64,000 nt of DNA from Histoplasma ohiense. Taxonomy: Eukaryota > Ascomycota > Eurotiomycetes > Onygenales > Ajellomycetaceae. A model generated the notes under the pieces. The model saw only the letters and a program-made list of their open reading frames with translations. It did not search any database and was not told where the DNA came from. Numbering within the stretch: the stretch's first letter is position 1; each line of letters starts with the position of its first letter. This document shows, one piece after another, positions 61,950-64,000 of this stretch. A program made the position numbers and the translations under genes. The stretch is taken from assembly GCA_017607445.1 (NCBI GenBank), contig JAEVHH010000002.1, positions 3,153,501 to 3,217,500 of the forward strand. Direction: 5' to 3'.

Positions 61950-62445
61950 ATGACGCGAGAAGAAAGTGACCCTCCATCCAAAAAATCGCTAATGCAACAT
62001 GCGCGCGCATGGGGAGGTGAGTAAATGCCTACCCTCATTAATGGGTTTCCATTCGGATACCCGGGTAGTAAATTTCCAGCGCTAACTGGGGCATCGTATT
62101 CTAGAGAACCCTTTCCCACCTACTCTCCTCGCAACGCTTATCGCAGCCCAGCATATGCGCCCCTTCCAGCCCCTACCGATGCTATTCCCACCAGCTCTCT
62201 TATTCACAACATACCTCAATCTACTAGACTACAAGGTTGATGCCGCCGGCATAAATGCTGCATGGTCGGGCTTATATTTACTCCTGGCTGCGAAATGGAA
62301 ACAACCGTTCATGCAAAAGTGGGGAGCTAGAGGGATTGTGAGGGGTGCTGCTATCGGTTTTGGGTTTACTAACATGGTTAGTGGCGGGCTAGTTTATATG
62401 CTTGGAAAGAGGAGGGGGGATGACGGTGAAGGACTAAGTATTTGA
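61950..62445 (+). CDS. AIM19-like mitochondrial membrane protein
   Basis: Two exons, 61950-62016 and 62105-62445, 135 residues. Exon 1 encodes MTREESDPPSKKSLMQHARA and WG; the join gives WGENPFPPTLLATLIAAQH, then LPMLFPPALLFTTYLNLLDY, VDAAGINAAWSGLYLLLA, and GIVRGAAIGFGFTNMVSGG. The pattern of three hydrophobic segments with the Asp-Ala-Ala-Gly and Ala-Ala-Trp-Ser-Gly-Leu-Tyr run fits the AIM19 (altered inheritance of mitochondria 19) family; molecular role is unknown. A longer unspliced frame starting at 62025 reads through the intron in the wrong frame and is rejected. Confidence 0.8.
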
Positions 62446-62928
62446 AGAAATTATAACTATTCGGGATGGCATTTTGAAATTTTATTGTATTATATTTGAC
62501 TATATTAACCTCATAGTTATGGCATTGGTGGTGTTATAGGTATGTACAGTAAAGCATGGAATTCTTTTTTGTGCAGGTTCAGCTTCTCCATAATGTGTTG
62601 GACACATTTGTTTGACGGGTTCTGGTGTTGGCCTTTGGTTGTTCGTATCGTTCATATAATATCCGCTAGCTGTTTAATTATATCGTCGCTGGTATGTCAT
62701 AGCCCAGGTCATGCGAGTATTCGATTCTCGGATTATATGATCTATCTAGGGGTCGTTGAAGCATTGTCATAGCCTCGATGTTTAAATACAACCGCTATAA
62801 CCCAACCAGCCGAGAAGGGATGTGATAATTCGTGGCCGCTGATGCCCGCCAGAAATTCACACAAAGACTGCACGTGTACCAGTGGATGCTTAGGTGTTGT
62901 AAATCATTCCATTTGAAACCCTCGTACT
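62446..62928. other. convergent intergenic region, no gene seen
   Basis: It separates the 3' ends of the AIM19-like and POF1-like genes. The frame at 62542-62772 shows no motif. Confidence 0.6.
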
Positions 62929-63819
62929 TCATGAGCTACCATACAATCTCTGGGATACTACCCAGTCGCAGATATCGGGTGTGACAAACTTCTCCAGTGC
63001 GTTGACGTCATTACTAACAGCAGCATTTCTAGCTTTCGTTGAGCTCACAGCTTCTACTCCGGTTTTCGCTCCTTCAACTAGCTCGATACGCTGAGCCCAT
63101 TCTCGCTTGCCTCCATCAGATTCCCTTGCCCCTTGAGCCAGATTCTGCAAGAATAATTCTTGATCCTTTCGACCGCCCCACTCAGAATCAGGCCTGAACG
63201 TCACTCTCAGTCGATGCTGAGCAAAGAACTGACTTAGAGGTTGGAGAGTATGTTCGGGGGGATAGTATTTGCAATCAAAGATTCGTACTAGTGTATCGTA
63301 TCCCGTAAGTAGGATCTGTTCAGGCGAACCGGGATAGAAGTTCGACGTGGATATGGCTGCTGCTTTGTCTATGAAATATGGCAACTTTGTTATTCCGATG
63401 TCCACAGTTGGGGCTCTCTGTTGATCTCCCTGTACACTATCATTGTGGACGCTGACTTGTTCGAGAGCGGACTGAATGTCTTCAGCAAATATCCGCATCA
63501 TGACGAGGCGATCCTCAAATGAAGCCGGCTTGGAAGCCTTGTCGGCATTCTGCGTAGCGAGAAGAAGCAGGAGTCTGACAGATGATGTATTGTCATGCCG
63601 GAGGAGGGCAGATTTGGCAATGTTGAGATGAGCTCGCGTTGGGGGGTTGAAAGATGAGTCTAACACATATAGCTTGGCTGGCCGCCCCGCTTGGGGTTTG
63701 CTTACGGGCACTGTATCCAGAATGTGGAAAACATCTGAAGATGAGATGAAATTCTGGAGAGAGGCATGATATGTTTGCCGCAGGTGATGCAGAGATTGAA
63801 CTTGAAACTTTGTCGTCAT
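62929..63819 (-). CDS. POF1-like nucleotidylyltransferase (NMN adenylyltransferase-like)
   Basis: A single exon of 296 residues from the ATG at 63819 (MTTKFQVQSLHHLRQTYH). The open frame extends upstream only from a GTG. The nucleotidylyltransferase fold is shown by LYVLDSSFNPPTRAHLNIAK, where the first beta strand is followed by the NPP-x-RAHL version of the HxGH motif, and by the late VSSTKARNAA segment, equivalent to the (I/V)SST-x-(I/L)R motif. DIGITKLPYFIDKAAAI and ILLTGYDTLVRIFD lie between. Yeast Pof1 is the closest named relative I know; it belongs to the NMNAT superfamily and is linked to filamentation and protein quality control. The first His of HxGH is replaced by Arg (RAHL), so activity should not be assumed. 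Confidence 0.85.
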   Translation of the reverse strand: MTTKFQVQSLHHLRQTYHASLQNFISSSDVFHILDTVPVSKPQAGRPAKLYVLDSSFNPPTRAHLNIAKSALLRHDNTSSVRLLLLLATQNADKASKPASFEDRLVMMRIFAEDIQSALEQVSVHNDSVQGDQQRAPTVDIGITKLPYFIDKAAAISTSNFYPGSPEQILLTGYDTLVRIFDCKYYPPEHTLQPLSQFFAQHRLRVTFRPDSEWGGRKDQELFLQNLAQGARESDGGKREWAQRIELVEGAKTGVEAVSSTKARNAAVSNDVNALEKFVTPDICDWVVSQRLYGSS

Positions 63820-64000
63820 TGGGAGATAAGAGTCGTCAATGCTATCACAGAAAATCAAGAATCGCACTGGTAGCCGTGAGGATTGTCATAGGCAGGAGTT
63901 TTATTCTAAAACAGTTGGCCCAAGTAATTTCCGTTGTTTACACGGCGGTATTGGCATAAATAAAGGATTCAACAACAAACCTTGTGTAAATGTTATATTC

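Noticed and set aside
62025..62240. Plus-strand frame starting at 62025 as the AIM19 start
   Set aside because: It reads intron sequence and then the wrong frame of exon 2; the spliced model from 61950 gives the family sequence.
62690..62750. Second tRNA-like loop (TATTCGATTC) near 62718
   Set aside because: No acceptor stem, D arm or anticodon arm fits around it.
1..64000. CRISPR array, intact transposon or secondary-metabolite cluster
   Set aside because: No spaced repeats, no transposase or reverse-transcriptase motifs, and no polyketide or peptide synthetase domains were seen.

Overview
This is a window of nuclear chromosome from a filamentous ascomycete. The genes carry short introns (about 50-200 bp) with GTRNGY donors and CTNA-type branch points. 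Protein content and exon layout fit Eurotiomycetes, most likely Onygenales; that placement rests on family resemblance and long low-complexity intergenic DNA, not on a search.

Layout. 1-2301 (+): a RUS/DUF647 gene cut by the left edge, with a 13-nt microexon. 4355-5389 (-): a short RGS-domain protein. 5390-19368: a roughly 14-kb stretch with no intact recognisable gene, full of microsatellites and holding one decayed aegerolysin-family gene (16083-16532). 19369-21107 (-): membrane-type casein kinase I, six exons, the last only 5 nt. 23809-25680 (-): histone chaperone Rtt106. 26305-27480 (-): mitochondrial ribosomal protein uL24m. 30509-31434 (+): Rho1-type GTPase. 34258-36986 (-): CCZ1, with a frame conflict. 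37207-38603 (+): mitochondrial Met-tRNA formyltransferase. 38942-39600 (-): a decayed short-chain dehydrogenase that still shows old splice sites. 40828-41863 (+): unrecognised acidic protein. 43014-43862 (-): p24 cargo receptor. 44200-46157 (+): SWC4. 46800-49148 (-): unrecognised 782-residue protein. 50183-52700 (+): cobalamin-independent methionine synthase. 53691-54879 (-): steroid 5-alpha-reductase-like membrane enzyme. 55703-59384 (-): E4 factor UFD2. 59961-61238 (-): ER J-domain protein. 61950-62445 (+): AIM19-like. 62929-63819 (-): POF1-like nucleotidyltransferase.

Most intact genes are conserved housekeeping functions: signalling (RGS, CK1, Rho1), vacuole fusion (CCZ1 of the Mon1-Ccz1 GEF), secretion and ER quality control (p24, J protein, UFD2), chromatin (Rtt106, Swc4) and mitochondria (uL24m, FMT1, AIM19). 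There is no operon logic; neighbours share bidirectional promoters. Three such promoters (ccz1/fmt1, the 782-aa gene/metE, J protein/aim19) contain the palindrome TCACGTGA.

I found no CRISPR array, no convincing tRNA or rRNA, no intact transposon and no obvious biosynthetic cluster. The least ordinary material is the 14-kb desert, the two relic genes, the CCZ1 frame conflict and the very small coding exons.
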